Positions 25,896 through 37,507 of a stretch of DNA of 64,000 bases are shown one piece after another. Origin of the DNA: Cognatilysobacter xinjiangensis (lineage in GTDB: Bacteria; Pseudomonadota; Gammaproteobacteria; Xanthomonadales; Xanthomonadaceae). Below the pieces are notes generated by a model that was not told where the DNA came from, did no database searches, and saw nothing but the letters and a program-made list of their open reading frames with translations. Each line of letters begins with the position of its first letter. The first letter of the stretch is position 1. The DNA is taken from positions 62,001 through 126,000 of the forward strand of contig NZ_BMXY01000004.1 of assembly GCF_014651995.1 (NCBI RefSeq), in the 5' to 3' direction. The position numbers were made by a program, and so were the translations under genes.

Positions 25896-25922
25896 CGTAT
25901 CGCTGTAGGAAAACTCCGAACG

Positions 25923-27068
25923 TCAGTTCGCGGCGTCCGGATGCTTCAGTTCCTGGCCGACGCGGGTCTGGCGGATGCCGTCCATCACCAGCGCGTAGCT
26001 GACCTTGTCGAAGGTGCGGAACACCATCACGTGGCTGGCGAACTCGTCGGGCAGGCGCACGCGGTCGGCGCGGGCGATGGTGTCGGCATCGCGGTCGGCA
26101 CCCTTGGCGACGCGGTCGGGCACGGTGCTGCCCACGCGCCAGGTCGAGAACACGGTGCCGTTGTCGACACCGTCGCGGGCACCCACCGACAGCGCGATCA
26201 CGTCGTGGCGGCCGCCGTTGGCGAGCTGGTCGGCGACGGCCAGCACCTGCGCGCGGCCGTATTCGAACTGCGCCTTGGGCGGATGCGGGAAGAACTGCAG
26301 GTCGTAGGGCTGCGGCTCGACCGGAATCAGGCGATCGCCGACGCGGACCTCGCGGCCGTTGCCGTCCAGCACCAGCGTGGCGGCCTCGTAGCCGCCGGCC
26401 GCGCGGCTCACCGTGCCGGTGGCCTGCTGCATCAGCTCGTAGCCGAGGATCTCGCTGCCCTTGTCCGGAGTGACTGCGTTCGTCCAGAAGTTCGCGCCGT
26501 CCAACGTGCGACGGCCGCGGAAATCGAGGTCGTCGGTGTGGAAGAGGTCGCAGCACTGGGTGCGGTCGAGGTGCGAATAGCGCACCGTCGGGCGGACCAC
26601 CGCCCAGCGCTGGCCGGGCTGCGCGTCGACGCCCTTGACGTAGACGACCTGCCCGCCGGTGCTGCGCAGGCGGTCCTCCTCGATGCCGACGACGTAGGGC
26701 AGGCCCTCGATGTCGTCGACCACGCGCAGGTTCTTCAGGAAGGGCTCGACTTCCGACAGCGGAACGCCGGTAAGCGGCGCCTCGGTGCGGGCGCCCGGCT
26801 GGACGGCGACACGGTCGAGATAGGCCAGCGAGATCACGTCGCCCGGATAGATCAGGTGCGGGTTGCGGATCTGCGGATTGGCCTGCCAGATCTCCGGCCA
26901 CAGCCACGGCTTCTTGAGGAAGCGCGCGGAGATGTCCCAGAGCGTGTCACCGCGCTTGACGGTGTAGGTGTCCGGATGTCCGTCGCGGAAATCCGCCGAA
27001 ACGGCGTACGCGGCGACGGTCAGCAGCGCGGCGGCAGCCACCGCGCGGAACGATTTCATCATGGCCAT
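25923..27068 (-). CDS. exported LysM domain protein
   Basis: The 381-residue product has a signal peptide (FRAVAAAALLTVAAYAVSA, cleaved near residue 25). A single LysM domain (about 34-80) follows: TYTVKRGDTLWDISARFL..PWLWPEIWQANPQIRNPHLIYPGD. The remaining about 300 residues form a conserved uncharacterised domain with SHLDRTQCCDLFHTDD and a late GVDNGTVFSTWR segment. LysM binds peptidoglycan, so a periplasmic cell-wall role is inferred. Two further in-frame ATG codons lie within the first five codons; the first was used. It is upstream of dprA and divergent from def. Confidence 0.9.
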   Translation of the reverse strand: MAMMKSFRAVAAAALLTVAAYAVSADFRDGHPDTYTVKRGDTLWDISARFLKKPWLWPEIWQANPQIRNPHLIYPGDVISLAYLDRVAVQPGARTEAPLTGVPLSEVEPFLKNLRVVDDIEGLPYVVGIEEDRLRSTGGQVVYVKGVDAQPGQRWAVVRPTVRYSHLDRTQCCDLFHTDDLDFRGRRTLDGANFWTNAVTPDKGSEILGYELMQQATGTVSRAAGGYEAATLVLDGNGREVRVGDRLIPVEPQPYDLQFFPHPPKAQFEYGRAQVLAVADQLANGGRHDVIALSVGARDGVDNGTVFSTWRVGSTVPDRVAKGADRDADTIARADRVRLPDEFASHVMVFRTFDKVSYALVMDGIRQTRVGQELKHPDAAN

Positions 27069-27160
27069 GGACCTGATTCCCCAGCAGGCTAGCCCCTTCC
27101 TTGAAGGGCTTCGGCACTATAGCCCAGCCCGCAGCGGCCGGCGCAATGCCCGCCAGGCGG

Positions 27161-27166
27161 TAGAAT
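27161..27166 (+). promoter_or_regulatory. def: possible -10 hexamer of the def transcription unit
   Basis: TAGAAT lies about 107 nt upstream of the def ATG, in the 204-bp divergent gap between the LysM and def genes. No convincing -35 hexamer is visible at the right distance. The call rests on the hexamer and its position only. Confidence 0.25.
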
Positions 27167-27272
27167 GGCGCCCCGTCTTGCGGTTGTGACGGTGACCCCC
27201 ATTTCTTTCGCGCAGCGACCCGCTGCTGCGCGTGCCGCCGCCCGAACCGCCGGCGGCGCCCCGGATCCCGCC

Positions 27273-27779
27273 ATGGCCATTCTCGAAATCCTCGAATTCC
27301 CCGACACCCGACTGCGCACGGTCGCCAAGCCCGTGGACCCGGCGGCGGTCACCACGCCGGCCTTCCAGGCCCGCCTCGACGACATGTTCGAGACCATGTA
27401 CGAGGCGCCCGGCATCGGCCTGGCCGCGAGCCAGGTCGACGTGCATGAGCGCTTCATGGTCATCGACATTTCCGAGGACCGCAGCCAGCCGCTGGTCTTC
27501 GTGAACCCGGAGATCCTCGAGCGCGAGGGGGAACAGGTCTACCAGGAAGGCTGCCTGTCGGTGCCGGAGATCTTCGCCGACGTCACCCGCGCCAATTCGA
27601 TCAAGGTGCGCGCGATCGGACGCGACGGCCAGCCGTTCGAGATGGCCGCCGACGGCCTGCTCGCGGTCTGCATCCAGCACGAGATGGACCACCTCGCCGG
27701 CAAGCTGTTCGTCGACTACCTCTCGCCGCTCAAGCGCGAGATGGTGCGCAAGAAGCTGGCCAAGCGTAAGCGCGCCTGA
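27273..27779 (+). CDS. def: peptide deformylase
   Basis: Def removes the N-formyl group from nascent proteins. The 168-residue length and all three metal-site motifs are standard: GIGLAASQ (about residues 46-53), EGCLSVPE with the Cys ligand, and HEMDH with two His ligands and the catalytic Glu. The ATG at 27273 gives the conserved start [17 protein letters not shown]; upstream in-frame sequence is not conserved in style. It leads the def-fmt-rsmB group, in which fmt adds the formyl group that Def removes. Confidence 0.97.
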   Translation: MAILEILEFPDTRLRTVAKPVDPAAVTTPAFQARLDDMFETMYEAPGIGLAASQVDVHERFMVIDISEDRSQPLVFVNPEILEREGEQVYQEGCLSVPEIFADVTRANSIKVRAIGRDGQPFEMAADGLLAVCIQHEMDHLAGKLFVDYLSPLKREMVRKKLAKRKRA

Positions 27780-27883
27780 CGCGGCGGGCCGCCGCGCGGC
27801 CCGCGACGAACCCGCGTGACGTGCGCGATGCCGTCGCGTGCGCGCCGCTATCCTCCGCCGTCGTTTTTCCACGCCGAGTCCGC

Positions 27884-28804
27884 ATGAGAATCGTCTTCGC
27901 CGGCACGCCCGAGTTCGCCGTCCCCTGCCTGCGCGCCGCGGCGCAGCGCGGCGAGGTGGTCGCCGTCTACACGCAGCCCGACCGGCCGGCCGGCCGCGGC
28001 CGCGGGCTCACGCCGTCGCCGGTGAAGAAGGAAGCGCTGCTGCGCGGCATTCCGGTGCTGCAGCCTGAGAACTTCAAGGCGAAGGTGTCGAAGGACGCGC
28101 TGCGCGCGCTGGAGGCCGACGTGATGGTGGTGGTCGCCTACGGCCTGATCCTGCCGCAGTCGGTGCTCGACATCCCCGCGTTCGGCTGCTGGAACGTACA
28201 TGCCTCGCTGCTGCCGCGCTGGCGCGGCGCGGCGCCGATCCAGCGCGCCATCGAGGCGGGCGACACCGAGACCGGCGTCTGCCTGATGCAGATGGAGAAG
28301 GGCCTGGATACCGGCCCGGTGCTGCTGTCGCAGTCGATCACGATCGGCGCCGACGAGACCGGCGGGCAGCTGCACGACCGCCTCGCCGAACTCGGCGCGC
28401 AGGTGCTGGCCGACGGCCTCGGCCTGCTGCGCGCGGGTATCCGCCCGGTGCCGCAGCCGCAGCCGGAAGAAGGCGTCACCTACGCGCACAAGCTCGACAA
28501 GGCCGAGGCGCGGCTGGACTGGACGCAGCCGGCGCGCGCGCTCGCCAACAAGGTGCGTGCATTCAATCCGTGGCCGATGGCCGAGGCGCAGATCGCCGGC
28601 GAGCGCGTGCGCGTGCACGGGGCGATCGCCGTCGACGCCGCGCACGGCGCCGCGCCGGGCACGCTGCTGCGCGCGGGCCGCGAAGGTATCGACATCGCCT
28701 GCGGCGACGGGGTACTTCGGGTGCGCGTGCTGCAGCGCGAGGGCGGCCGCGCGATCACCGCCGCGGACTTCCTCAACGCGCGGCAGGACCTGCGCGTCGC
28801 GTGA
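27884..28804 (+). CDS. fmt: methionyl-tRNA formyltransferase
   Basis: Fmt transfers a formyl group from 10-formyl-THF to Met-tRNA(fMet). The 306-residue protein has [16 protein letters not shown] at the N-terminus, a substrate-loop region with [15 protein letters not shown], the catalytic [20 protein letters not shown] block, and KGLDTGPVL with the conserved Asp. The C-terminal OB-type domain has [21 protein letters not shown]. It follows def by 104 bp, with a possible -10 (TATCCT, 27848-27853), and precedes rsmB by 3 bp. Confidence 0.97.
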   Translation: MRIVFAGTPEFAVPCLRAAAQRGEVVAVYTQPDRPAGRGRGLTPSPVKKEALLRGIPVLQPENFKAKVSKDALRALEADVMVVVAYGLILPQSVLDIPAFGCWNVHASLLPRWRGAAPIQRAIEAGDTETGVCLMQMEKGLDTGPVLLSQSITIGADETGGQLHDRLAELGAQVLADGLGLLRAGIRPVPQPQPEEGVTYAHKLDKAEARLDWTQPARALANKVRAFNPWPMAEAQIAGERVRVHGAIAVDAAHGAAPGTLLRAGREGIDIACGDGVLRVRVLQREGGRAITAADFLNARQDLRVA

Positions 28805-28807
28805 CGC

Positions 28808-30124
28808 ATGACTGAGCGCCGGCCCGCGTCCACGGCTGCGCCCGGCGTCGCCACACGCATCGCCGCCGCGCGTGTGCTGGACGCGGTGCTGCACCGGCAT
28901 CGCTCGCTGCGCGCCGAGCTCGGGCCGGCGCTGTCGACGCTGCCCGATCCGCGCGACCGCGCGCTCGCGGAAGCGATCTGCCTCGCGGTGCTGCGCGCGC
29001 CGCAGCGTTACGCGGCCACGCTGGACGCCTGGATGGCCAAGCCGCTGCCGCAGCGCGACGGCCTCGCACGGGCGCTGCTGATCGCCGGCCTCGCGCAGCT
29101 CGATCCGCTCGGCCTGCCCGCGCATGCGGCGGTGGCCGCGACGGTCGAATCGATGCGTGCCATCGGGCAGGCGCACCGCGCCGGACTCACCAATGCGCTG
29201 CTGCGCCGCGCCGTGCGCGAAGGCGTGCCGGCGGGCGATCCGCGCGCGCACTGGCCGGGCTGGCTGCGCAGTCACATCGAGGCCGACTGGCCCATCGACG
29301 CGGACATGATCTACGCTGCCAGCGCCGCACCACCGCCGATGTGGCTGCGTGCGAATCGTCGACGCGGCACTCGGGATGCGTATGCCACGCGGCTCACCGA
29401 AGCCGGCGTCGAATTCACGCTGGACGACGATCTGCCCGACGCGCTGCGCCTCGCGCAGGCCGTGCCGGTGGCGACGCTGCCGGGCTTCGCGGAGGGCGAC
29501 GTGTCGGTGCAGGACGCCTCCGCGCAGGCGGTGGCCGACGTGTTGATGCCGCGCCCCCGCGCGCGCGTGCTCGATGCCTGCGCCGCGCCCGGTGGCAAGA
29601 CCGCGCACCTGCTCGAACGCGATCCGACCCTGTCGATGACCGCGATCGACGTCGAACCCGCGCGCCTGCAGCAGGTCGACGGCACGCTGCAGCGCCTCGG
29701 CCTGCAGGCGCGGCTGGTCGCCGGCGACGCCGCCGATATCGACACGTGGTGGGACGGCACGCCGTTCGACGCGGTACTGCTCGACGCGCCGTGCTCGGCG
29801 ACCGGAATCGTGCGCCGCCAGCCCGACGTGGTGTTGCACCGTCGCGAGAGCGACCTCGCCGCGCTGCTCGCACTGCAGGCGCGCCTGCTCGACGCGCTGT
29901 GGGCCACGCTCGTGCCGGGCGGCACGTTCGTCTATGCGACCTGTTCGATCCTGCAGGACGAGAACGCGCGACAGGTCGAGGCCTTCCTCGGGCGCAGGCC
30001 GGATGCGCGCGCGGAGCCGCTGGATGCCCGTTTCGGCCGCGAAAGCGGCGTCGGCCGCCAGGTGCTGCCCGGCGAGCGCGGGCGCGACGGCTTCTTCTAC
30101 GCACGGCTGCGCAAGGCGGGTTGA
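28808..30124 (+). CDS. rsmB: 16S rRNA (cytosine(967)-C(5))-methyltransferase
   Basis: RsmB methylates C967 of 16S rRNA. The 438-residue protein has an N-terminal NusB-like helical domain (about 15-145, ending near [14 protein letters not shown]) and a C-terminal Rossmann methyltransferase. SAM and catalytic motifs are [16 protein letters not shown], the Asp-containing [27 protein letters not shown] and [10 protein letters not shown]; the two Cys residues act in catalysis and product release. Its start lies 3 bp after fmt, giving the classic def-fmt-rsmB arrangement. Confidence 0.97.
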   Translation: MTERRPASTAAPGVATRIAAARVLDAVLHRHRSLRAELGPALSTLPDPRDRALAEAICLAVLRAPQRYAATLDAWMAKPLPQRDGLARALLIAGLAQLDPLGLPAHAAVAATVESMRAIGQAHRAGLTNALLRRAVREGVPAGDPRAHWPGWLRSHIEADWPIDADMIYAASAAPPPMWLRANRRRGTRDAYATRLTEAGVEFTLDDDLPDALRLAQAVPVATLPGFAEGDVSVQDASAQAVADVLMPRPRARVLDACAAPGGKTAHLLERDPTLSMTAIDVEPARLQQVDGTLQRLGLQARLVAGDAADIDTWWDGTPFDAVLLDAPCSATGIVRRQPDVVLHRRESDLAALLALQARLLDALWATLVPGGTFVYATCSILQDENARQVEAFLGRRPDARAEPLDARFGRESGVGRQVLPGERGRDGFFYARLRKAG

Positions 30125-30310
30125 ACACGCGGCGGTGCGGCGTCGGCGGCATCGCACGCAGGGTCATCGAAGCGCAGGGGAGCAGGGCTCCGTCAGTCGC
30201 GGCGTTCGCCACTGACGTGCGTTGTGCGCCTACACGGACCTTCCTGATCGACGGCGGAACCGTGTGACGCGATGAAGGCGGCGCCGCACTGCGCTCCGTA
30301 TCATCCGCGC

Positions 30311-32020
30311 ATGCTCAAGACCGCCGAATCCCGCGAACGCTGGCTGTTCTGGTTGCTCGCCGTGCTGGTGCTCGGCGCGGGGCTCGGCCTGCGCGACCCT
30401 TGGCCGGCCGACGAGCCGCGCTTCGCGCTGGTCGCGCGGCAGATGGTCGAGAGCGGGCAGTGGCTGTTTCCCATGCGCGGCGACGAGCTCTATGCCGACA
30501 AGCCGCCGCTCTTCATGTGGCTGCAGGCCGCGGCGCTGGCGCTGGTCGGCAACCTGCGCATCGCCTTCCTGCTGCCGTCGCTGCTGGCCTCGCTCGGCAC
30601 GCTGTGGCTGGTGCGCGACCTCGGTGCGCGCCTGTACGAGCGTCGCGCGGGCACGCATGCGGGCTGGGCGCTGCTGTTCACCGTCGCCTTCACCTTCCAG
30701 GCGCGGCGCGCGCAGATCGATCCGCTGCTGGTCTTCTGGACCACGCTGTCGGCCTACGGGCTTCTGCGGCACCTGCTGCGCGGGCCCGACCTGCCGATGT
30801 GGTGGCTGGGCTGGTTCGCCGCGGGCATGGGCGTCATCACCAAGGGCGTGGGCGTGGTCGCGCTGCTGGTGCTGATTCCCGCGGCATTCGCGATCGCACG
30901 CGGCTGGCAGGGCATCGGGCCGATGGGCTGGCGCCGGCCGGCGACCTGGCTCGGGCCGCTCGTGCTGCTGCTGCCCGTCGCGCTCTGGGTGGGCCCGATG
31001 CTGTGGACCGTCGCGCACAGCCAGGACCCGGCTCTGCACGCGTATGCCGACGACATCCTGCTGCGACAGACGGCGAAGCGTTATGCCGACCCGTGGCATC
31101 ACCGCCAGCCGGCCTGGTACTTCGTCGAGGTCATGCTGACGCAGTGGATCCCGGCGTGGCTCGCAGTGCCGTTCCTGTGGCGCGACTGGCGCGATGCGCT
31201 GCGTGCGAAGGACGCGCGGCTTCTCGTGCTGCTCGGCGGCGTCGTCGCGATCCTGCTGTTCTTCAGCCTCAGCGCCGGCAAGCGCGAGGTTTACATCCTT
31301 CCCGCGCTGCCGCTGTTCTGCCTCGCGCTGGGGCCGTGGCTGCCGCAGGTGGTCGAGCGCGTCGCTGCGCGGCGCCTCGCGTTCGCGCTCGCAGCCCTGC
31401 TGTCGGCCGTGCTGGGCATCGCCGGGGCGATGGTCGCGTTCGGGCATCCTTCGTTCGAGCAGCGTCTCGACGACATCCGTGGGTTCGCCGGCAGCGGCGA
31501 TGCGCTGGGTTGGGCGCTGCTCGCGATCGGTGCCTGGGGCGGGGCGATGCTGCTGTTCTTCGGCCTGCGCCGCGGCGTCGCCGCGCTGCTCGGCACCTTC
31601 GCCGGGCTGTGGTTGATTGCCGGCCTCGCCATGCAGCCCCTGCTCAACGACGCGAGTTCCGCCCGCGGGCTGATGCGGCGCGCGGGCGCGACGATCGGCG
31701 ACGACGCCGAGCTGGGCTTCGTGGCATGGAAGGAGCAGAACCTGCTGATGGCCGACCGCGCCGTTCGCACGTTCGGCTTCAAGCGCGATGCCGCGCTGCA
31801 ACTGCGCGATGCGCTCGACTGGCAGCGCGCGGCACCAGCGACGCGCTGGCTGATGGTGGAAGCGAACGCGCTGGCGCCCTGCATCGATCGCTCCGTTTCC
31901 GTGGACCTCGGCATCAGCAACCGTCGCGACTGGTGGCTGGTGCCGGCGCGCGCGGTGCGTTGCGCCCCGGGCGAGGCGCTCACGCCCCCCGCGTCAGCGC
32001 CCGAAGAAGACGGTACTTGA
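30311..32020 (+). CDS. glycosyltransferase family 39 (ArnT/PMT-like) membrane protein
   Basis: The 569-residue polytopic inner-membrane protein has about 11-12 hydrophobic helices and the GT39 signature in the first periplasmic loop: DPWPADEPRFALVARQM with catalytic-type acidic residues, then YADKPPLFMWLQA. Such enzymes transfer sugars from polyprenyl-phosphate donors to lipid A, glycans or proteins at the periplasmic face. The ATG at 30311 (MLKTAESRERW) lies 4 nt after a -10-like TATCAT, so a leaderless transcript is possible. The 3' end overlaps the convergent GT2 gene by 41 bp. Acceptor and donor are not known. Confidence 0.88.
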   Translation: MLKTAESRERWLFWLLAVLVLGAGLGLRDPWPADEPRFALVARQMVESGQWLFPMRGDELYADKPPLFMWLQAAALALVGNLRIAFLLPSLLASLGTLWLVRDLGARLYERRAGTHAGWALLFTVAFTFQARRAQIDPLLVFWTTLSAYGLLRHLLRGPDLPMWWLGWFAAGMGVITKGVGVVALLVLIPAAFAIARGWQGIGPMGWRRPATWLGPLVLLLPVALWVGPMLWTVAHSQDPALHAYADDILLRQTAKRYADPWHHRQPAWYFVEVMLTQWIPAWLAVPFLWRDWRDALRAKDARLLVLLGGVVAILLFFSLSAGKREVYILPALPLFCLALGPWLPQVVERVAARRLAFALAALLSAVLGIAGAMVAFGHPSFEQRLDDIRGFAGSGDALGWALLAIGAWGGAMLLFFGLRRGVAALLGTFAGLWLIAGLAMQPLLNDASSARGLMRRAGATIGDDAELGFVAWKEQNLLMADRAVRTFGFKRDAALQLRDALDWQRAAPATRWLMVEANALAPCIDRSVSVDLGISNRRDWWLVPARAVRCAPGEALTPPASAPEEDGT

Positions 32021-32744
32021 GCACCGCATAGCGCGCGTGCAGCAGGTGGAAGCGCCAGCCCGCGGCGCCGTCGACCAGCCCGCCGCGCAGCACGAGGTTC
32101 TTGAGCAGGTAGGCGATGCCCGCCGCGAGCGCGCGGCCCGGGCCCACGCGCTTGCCGCGCGCCGCGCGTTCCTCCGCCCACAGCCGCGCGTAGCGCTGCA
32201 GCTTGGCCCAGTACTCGGCCTCGCTGCGCGCGGTGTCGTGTTCGAGTTCGACGTCGGACATGCGCACGCGCCGGCCGGTGACGTCGAGGTATTCGTGCAC
32301 CGGCACGTCGGCATGGCGCAGCTCGCGGCGGAACAGGCGATGCACCGGCTCGCGCGCGAAGCTGCCGGCGCGCATCGCATGGCCGAGGAAGTGCGTGCGC
32401 CGGCGCAGCAGCCAGCAGTCGGCGTGCTCGACGTCGCCGGCGAACAGGCGGCGCAGCGCGACCTGTGCCTGCGGCTCCAGCCATTCGTCGGCGTCGAGCA
32501 GCAGCACCCAGGGCTGGCGCGTGCGTTCGATCGCCGCGTTCTTCTGCCGCGCGAAGCCGTCCCAGTCGCGGTGCTCGACGCGCGCGCCGAGGCCGCGCGC
32601 GATCTCCACCGTGCCGTCCGTCGAGCCGGAATCGAGCACCACCACGTCGTCGCAGACCGCGCGCATCGACGCGATGCAGCGCGCGATGCGGTCGGCCTCG
32701 TTGAAGGTGATGACGGCGCCGGACAGCGGCAGGGTGTCGGTCAT
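31980..32744 (-). CDS. glycosyltransferase family 2 (LPS core, WaaE-like)
   Basis: The 254-residue soluble GT-A enzyme has SGAVITFNEADRIARCIAS at the start, VVVLDSGSTDGT, WDGFARQKN and the DxD-type LLLDADEWLEPQ. It matches the KdtX/WaaE-type GT2 proteins that add a sugar to the LPS inner core. The nucleotide-sugar donor is unknown. The ATG at 32744 was chosen because family similarity starts there. It is convergent with the GT39 gene, overlapping it by 41 bp, and divergent from the GT4 gene. Confidence 0.9.
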   Translation of the reverse strand: MTDTLPLSGAVITFNEADRIARCIASMRAVCDDVVVLDSGSTDGTVEIARGLGARVEHRDWDGFARQKNAAIERTRQPWVLLLDADEWLEPQAQVALRRLFAGDVEHADCWLLRRRTHFLGHAMRAGSFAREPVHRLFRRELRHADVPVHEYLDVTGRRVRMSDVELEHDTARSEAEYWAKLQRYARLWAEERAARGKRVGPGRALAAGIAYLLKNLVLRGGLVDGAAGWRFHLLHARYAVLKYRLLRALTRGA

Positions 32745-32826
32745 GAGGGCCACGCGGTTAACCGGCGGCGAGTATAGGCGTGAGTGCCGGCGCGGCTTAC
32801 GCTGTCGGCCCGAGCAAGGAGCCGCG

Positions 32827-33951
32827 ATGCCCGACCGTCCCGTGCGCGTGATCCATTTCGTCACCGGCGGCTTTTCCGGCGGCGCCACGCAGGTGGCGAT
32901 CGCGCTGGTCAACGCGCAGCGCGCGGGCGACGCGATCGCGCCGCTGCTGGTGCTGCGGCGCAAGCGGCGCGGCGATCCCGCGCGCATCGCCGAGCTTCGC
33001 GATGCCGGCGTGCCGCTTGAGGTCGTGAGCGGCGCGACGCATCTGTCCACCGTTCTCGCGCTCGCGCGCCTGTGCCGGCGCTGGAAGCCCGACGTGCTGG
33101 TCGCGCACGGTTTCTCCGAGCACCTGTGGGGCCGCTACGCCGGGCTGCTGGCGAAGGTGCCGGCGCTGGTGCACGTCGAGCACAACACGCGCGAGCGCTA
33201 CACGCGCTGGCGCCTCGCGCAGACGCGCTGGCTGGCGCGGCGCACGGCGCGCATCGTCGGCTGCTCCGAAGGCGTGCGTCAGGTGCTGCTGGGCATGGGC
33301 ATGCCGGACGCACGCACGATCGCGATTCCCAACGGCGTGCGCGTCGAGCCGTTCGCGCAGGCCGACGCGCATCCGCTCGCCGCGCGCGAGCCCGGCATCC
33401 TGATGGTCGCGCGCTATTCCAAGCAGAAGGACCACGCGACGCTGGTGCGCGCCGTCGCGCTGCTGCGCGAGCGCGGGCTTTCGCCCCCGGTGTTGTTCGC
33501 CGGCGCCGGGAAGCCCGCGCACCGCGGCCCGGTCGAACGGCTCGTGCGCGAGCTGGGGCTCGACGGCCAGGTGCAGCTGCTCGGCCTGCATCGCGACGTG
33601 CCGGGTCTGCTGATGCGCCACCGCATCTGCGTGCTGTCCACGCACTACGAAGGCATGCCGCTGGCGCTGATCGAGGGCATGGCCGCGGGCTGCGCGGTGG
33701 TCGGCAGCGCGGTGCCGGGCGTGCGCGAGACTTTGCGCGACGACGTCGACGGGCGACTGGTGCCCGAGAACGATCCGGTCGCGCTCGCCGACGTGCTCGA
33801 ACGTTTGCTTCGCGACGACGCGTACGCCACGCGACTCGCCGCCGCTGCGCGCGAGACCGCGCTCACGCGCTACAGCCGCGAGCGCATGAACGCGGCCTAC
33901 GAGGCGATGCTGCTGGACGTCGCGCGCGAGGCCGGCGCTCCGGCTCAGTAG
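32827..33951 (+). CDS. glycosyltransferase family 4
   Basis: The 374-residue GT-B enzyme has the N-terminal glycine-rich VTGGFSGGATQVA loop and a C-terminal nucleotide-sugar domain with ILMVARYSKQKDHATLVRA and LSTHYEGMPLALIEGMAAG, which carries the EX7E motif typical of GT4. It probably builds cell-surface polysaccharide or LPS, as the neighbours do. A GGAG lies before the ATG at 32827. The last 7 bp overlap the convergent acyltransferase gene. Confidence 0.9.
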   Translation: MPDRPVRVIHFVTGGFSGGATQVAIALVNAQRAGDAIAPLLVLRRKRRGDPARIAELRDAGVPLEVVSGATHLSTVLALARLCRRWKPDVLVAHGFSEHLWGRYAGLLAKVPALVHVEHNTRERYTRWRLAQTRWLARRTARIVGCSEGVRQVLLGMGMPDARTIAIPNGVRVEPFAQADAHPLAAREPGILMVARYSKQKDHATLVRAVALLRERGLSPPVLFAGAGKPAHRGPVERLVRELGLDGQVQLLGLHRDVPGLLMRHRICVLSTHYEGMPLALIEGMAAGCAVVGSAVPGVRETLRDDVDGRLVPENDPVALADVLERLLRDDAYATRLAAAARETALTRYSRERMNAAYEAMLLDVAREAGAPAQ

Positions 33952-34865
33952 CAGTCCGGCCAGTACGGATTCGTGCCGTCGGGCTGGATCGAGAAGCGCT
34001 TGTAGGTCCACTGGTACTGCGCGGGATCGCGCCGCGCGACCTGCTCGACCGCGCGGTTGAGCGCGGCCACCGAAGTCGCGACGTCGCGGTCGGCGACCTG
34101 CGCCGGCGCGGGTTCGACGTGCAGCGCGAAGCGCGGGCCGTCGTCGTCCTCGCCGATGCGCTCGCACCAGGCCATCAGCACCGTCGCGCCGGTGCGCGCG
34201 GCGAGCCGACCGGGCAGGCTCATGGTGAGCGCGGGGCGATCGAAGAACGGCGCGAACTCGCCGTCGCCCTGCTTGGGCTGCTGGTCGGGCAGGATGCCGA
34301 CCACGCCGCCGCCCTGCAGCCACTTGAACAGCTGGCGCGCGCCCGCCGCCTCGGCGCGGATCTGGGTGACGCGCGAGGCATCGCCGTGCGCGGCACGCAC
34401 GCGGTTGAGGAAGGCGTCCATCACCGGCGATTCCGGCGGCGCGTACAGGATCGCCAGCGGCGTGCGCGAGGCCAGCCACTGGTTCAGCAGCTCCCAGTTG
34501 CCGTAGTGCGGCGCGATGACGATCACGCCGCGGCCGGCGGCGATCGCGGCGTCGAGGTGCGCGCTGCCGATGTGCTCGTCGATGCGGGAAAGATTGCGCG
34601 CCGGCGGCGTGGTCCACAGCCGCAGCGTCTCCAGCGTCTGCCGCGCGGTGGTGCGCAGGATCCCGCGGCGCAGCGCCTCGCGTTCGCTGGGCAGCAGGTC
34701 GGGGTAGGCGAGCTCGAGGTTGCGGGCGGCCACGCGCGCCTCGCGGCGGTCCCGGCGCAGCGTGCGTTCGGCGAGGGCGTCGCCCAGGGCGGCGAGCAGC
34801 CGCCACGGCAGCCGGGCGAGCGCGTAGGCGAAGGCGTGGAGCAGGGCGGCGAGCAGGCGCGTCAT
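33945..34865 (-). CDS. lysophospholipid/lipid A acyltransferase (LpxL/HtrB family)
   Basis: The 306-residue protein has an N-terminal membrane anchor ([18 protein letters not shown]) and the family catalytic HX4D/E motif as H120-YGNW-E125. The segments [24 protein letters not shown] and YQWTYKRF are also characteristic. LpxL/LpxM enzymes add secondary acyl chains to Kdo2-lipid A on the cytoplasmic face of the inner membrane. The position beside three glycosyltransferase genes supports a lipid A role. Whether it is LpxL or LpxM type cannot be decided here. The ATG at 34865 fits the usual N-terminus. Confidence 0.9.
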   Translation of the reverse strand: MTRLLAALLHAFAYALARLPWRLLAALGDALAERTLRRDRREARVAARNLELAYPDLLPSEREALRRGILRTTARQTLETLRLWTTPPARNLSRIDEHIGSAHLDAAIAAGRGVIVIAPHYGNWELLNQWLASRTPLAILYAPPESPVMDAFLNRVRAAHGDASRVTQIRAEAAGARQLFKWLQGGGVVGILPDQQPKQGDGEFAPFFDRPALTMSLPGRLAARTGATVLMAWCERIGEDDDGPRFALHVEPAPAQVADRDVATSVAALNRAVEQVARRDPAQYQWTYKRFSIQPDGTNPYWPDCY

Positions 34866-34947
34866 CCGGCCAAGTCTACGGATCGGGCGGTCGACGGCCG
34901 CGCGCCGCCGGCTGCTAGCCTTGTCGGCCGCATCCTCGGAGGCCCGC

Positions 34948-35385
34948 ATGCTCGCCCTGATCCAGCGCGTCGCCCGCGCCGACGTGACCGTCGACGGCGC
35001 CACCGTGGGGGCGATCGGCCCCGGCCTGCTGGCGCTGGTGGGCGTCGAGCCGGGCGACGGCGAGGCGCAGGTCGCGCGGATGGCGCAGCGGCTGCTGGGC
35101 TACCGGGTATTCGCGGACGAGGCGGGTCGCATGAACCTCGGGCTGGGCCAGACCGGCGGCGGGCTGCTGCTGGTCAGCCAGTTCACGCTGGCGGCCGATA
35201 CGTCCTCCGGCATGCGCCCGGGCTTCCAGACCGCGGCCCCGCCCGAGGTCGCTGAACCCCTCTTCAATCGCCTCGTGGAAACCTGCCGCGCCACCCATCC
35301 GGTGGTGGAAACGGGGCGTTTCGGGGCCCATATGGTGGTCAGCCTGGTCAACGACGGCCCGGTCACCTTCCTGCTGCGGGCCTGA
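34948..35385 (+). CDS. dtd: D-aminoacyl-tRNA deacylase
   Basis: Dtd hydrolyses D-aminoacyl-tRNA (and Gly-tRNA(Ala)) to keep D-amino acids out of proteins. The 145-residue product is full length, with [17 protein letters not shown] at the start, the SQFTLAADT active-site block and the C-terminal NDGPVTF motif carrying the cross-subunit Gly-Pro pair. A GGAGG sequence precedes the ATG. It lies upstream of rpoD in the same orientation, but rpoD has its own promoter. Confidence 0.96.
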   Translation: MLALIQRVARADVTVDGATVGAIGPGLLALVGVEPGDGEAQVARMAQRLLGYRVFADEAGRMNLGLGQTGGGLLLVSQFTLAADTSSGMRPGFQTAAPPEVAEPLFNRLVETCRATHPVVETGRFGAHMVVSLVNDGPVTFLLRA

Positions 35386-35432
35386 CCCGCTCAGCTTCCG
35401 GCCGCTGGCCGGACCGGCCCGGCAACCGGCGC

Positions 35433-35441
35433 TGGTATAAT
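35433..35441 (+). promoter_or_regulatory. rpoD: extended -10 promoter of rpoD
   Basis: TGGTATAAT contains a perfect TATAAT (35436-35441) preceded by the TGn extension. No recognisable -35 hexamer lies 16-18 bp upstream, as is usual for extended -10 promoters. A start near 35448 would give a leader of about 35 nt before the ATG at 35483. It is the best -10 match seen in the window. Confidence 0.7.
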
Positions 35442-35482
35442 AGAAGGTTCCCTTGACCCCTTATCCGTAGGTGGCGCAGCCC

Positions 35483-37336
<1,854 letters not shown>

Positions 37337-37360
37337 TCGAACGCGTCACGCGGTAACGCA

Positions 37361-37390
37361 ACGAGCCCGCCTTCTGGCGGGCTCGTCGTT
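37361..37390 (+). terminator. intrinsic terminator after rpoD
   Basis: ACGAGCCCGCC and GGCGGGCTCGT form a perfect 11-bp stem around a TTCT loop, followed by CGTTT. It starts 24 bp after the rpoD stop codon. The T run is short but the stem is strong. It separates rpoD from the tRNA promoter. Confidence 0.85.
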
Positions 37391-37401
37391 TGTGCACCCG
37401 G

Positions 37402-37407
37402 TACAAT
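37402..37407 (+). promoter_or_regulatory. -10 box of the tRNA gene
   Basis: TACAAT lies 11 nt upstream of the first base of the mature tRNA and just after the rpoD terminator. The expected -35 position overlaps the terminator stem and shows no consensus match. Confidence 0.5.
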
Positions 37408-37418
37408 CGCGTCGCTGC

Positions 37419-37491
<73 letters not shown>

Positions 37492-37507
37492 TTCGATGCC
37501 GCGCGGC

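Noticed and set aside
35471-35482. GTG at 35471 as the rpoD start
   Set aside because: It adds only MAQP before the standard MANERQ-type N-terminus; the ATG at 35483 fits family starts.
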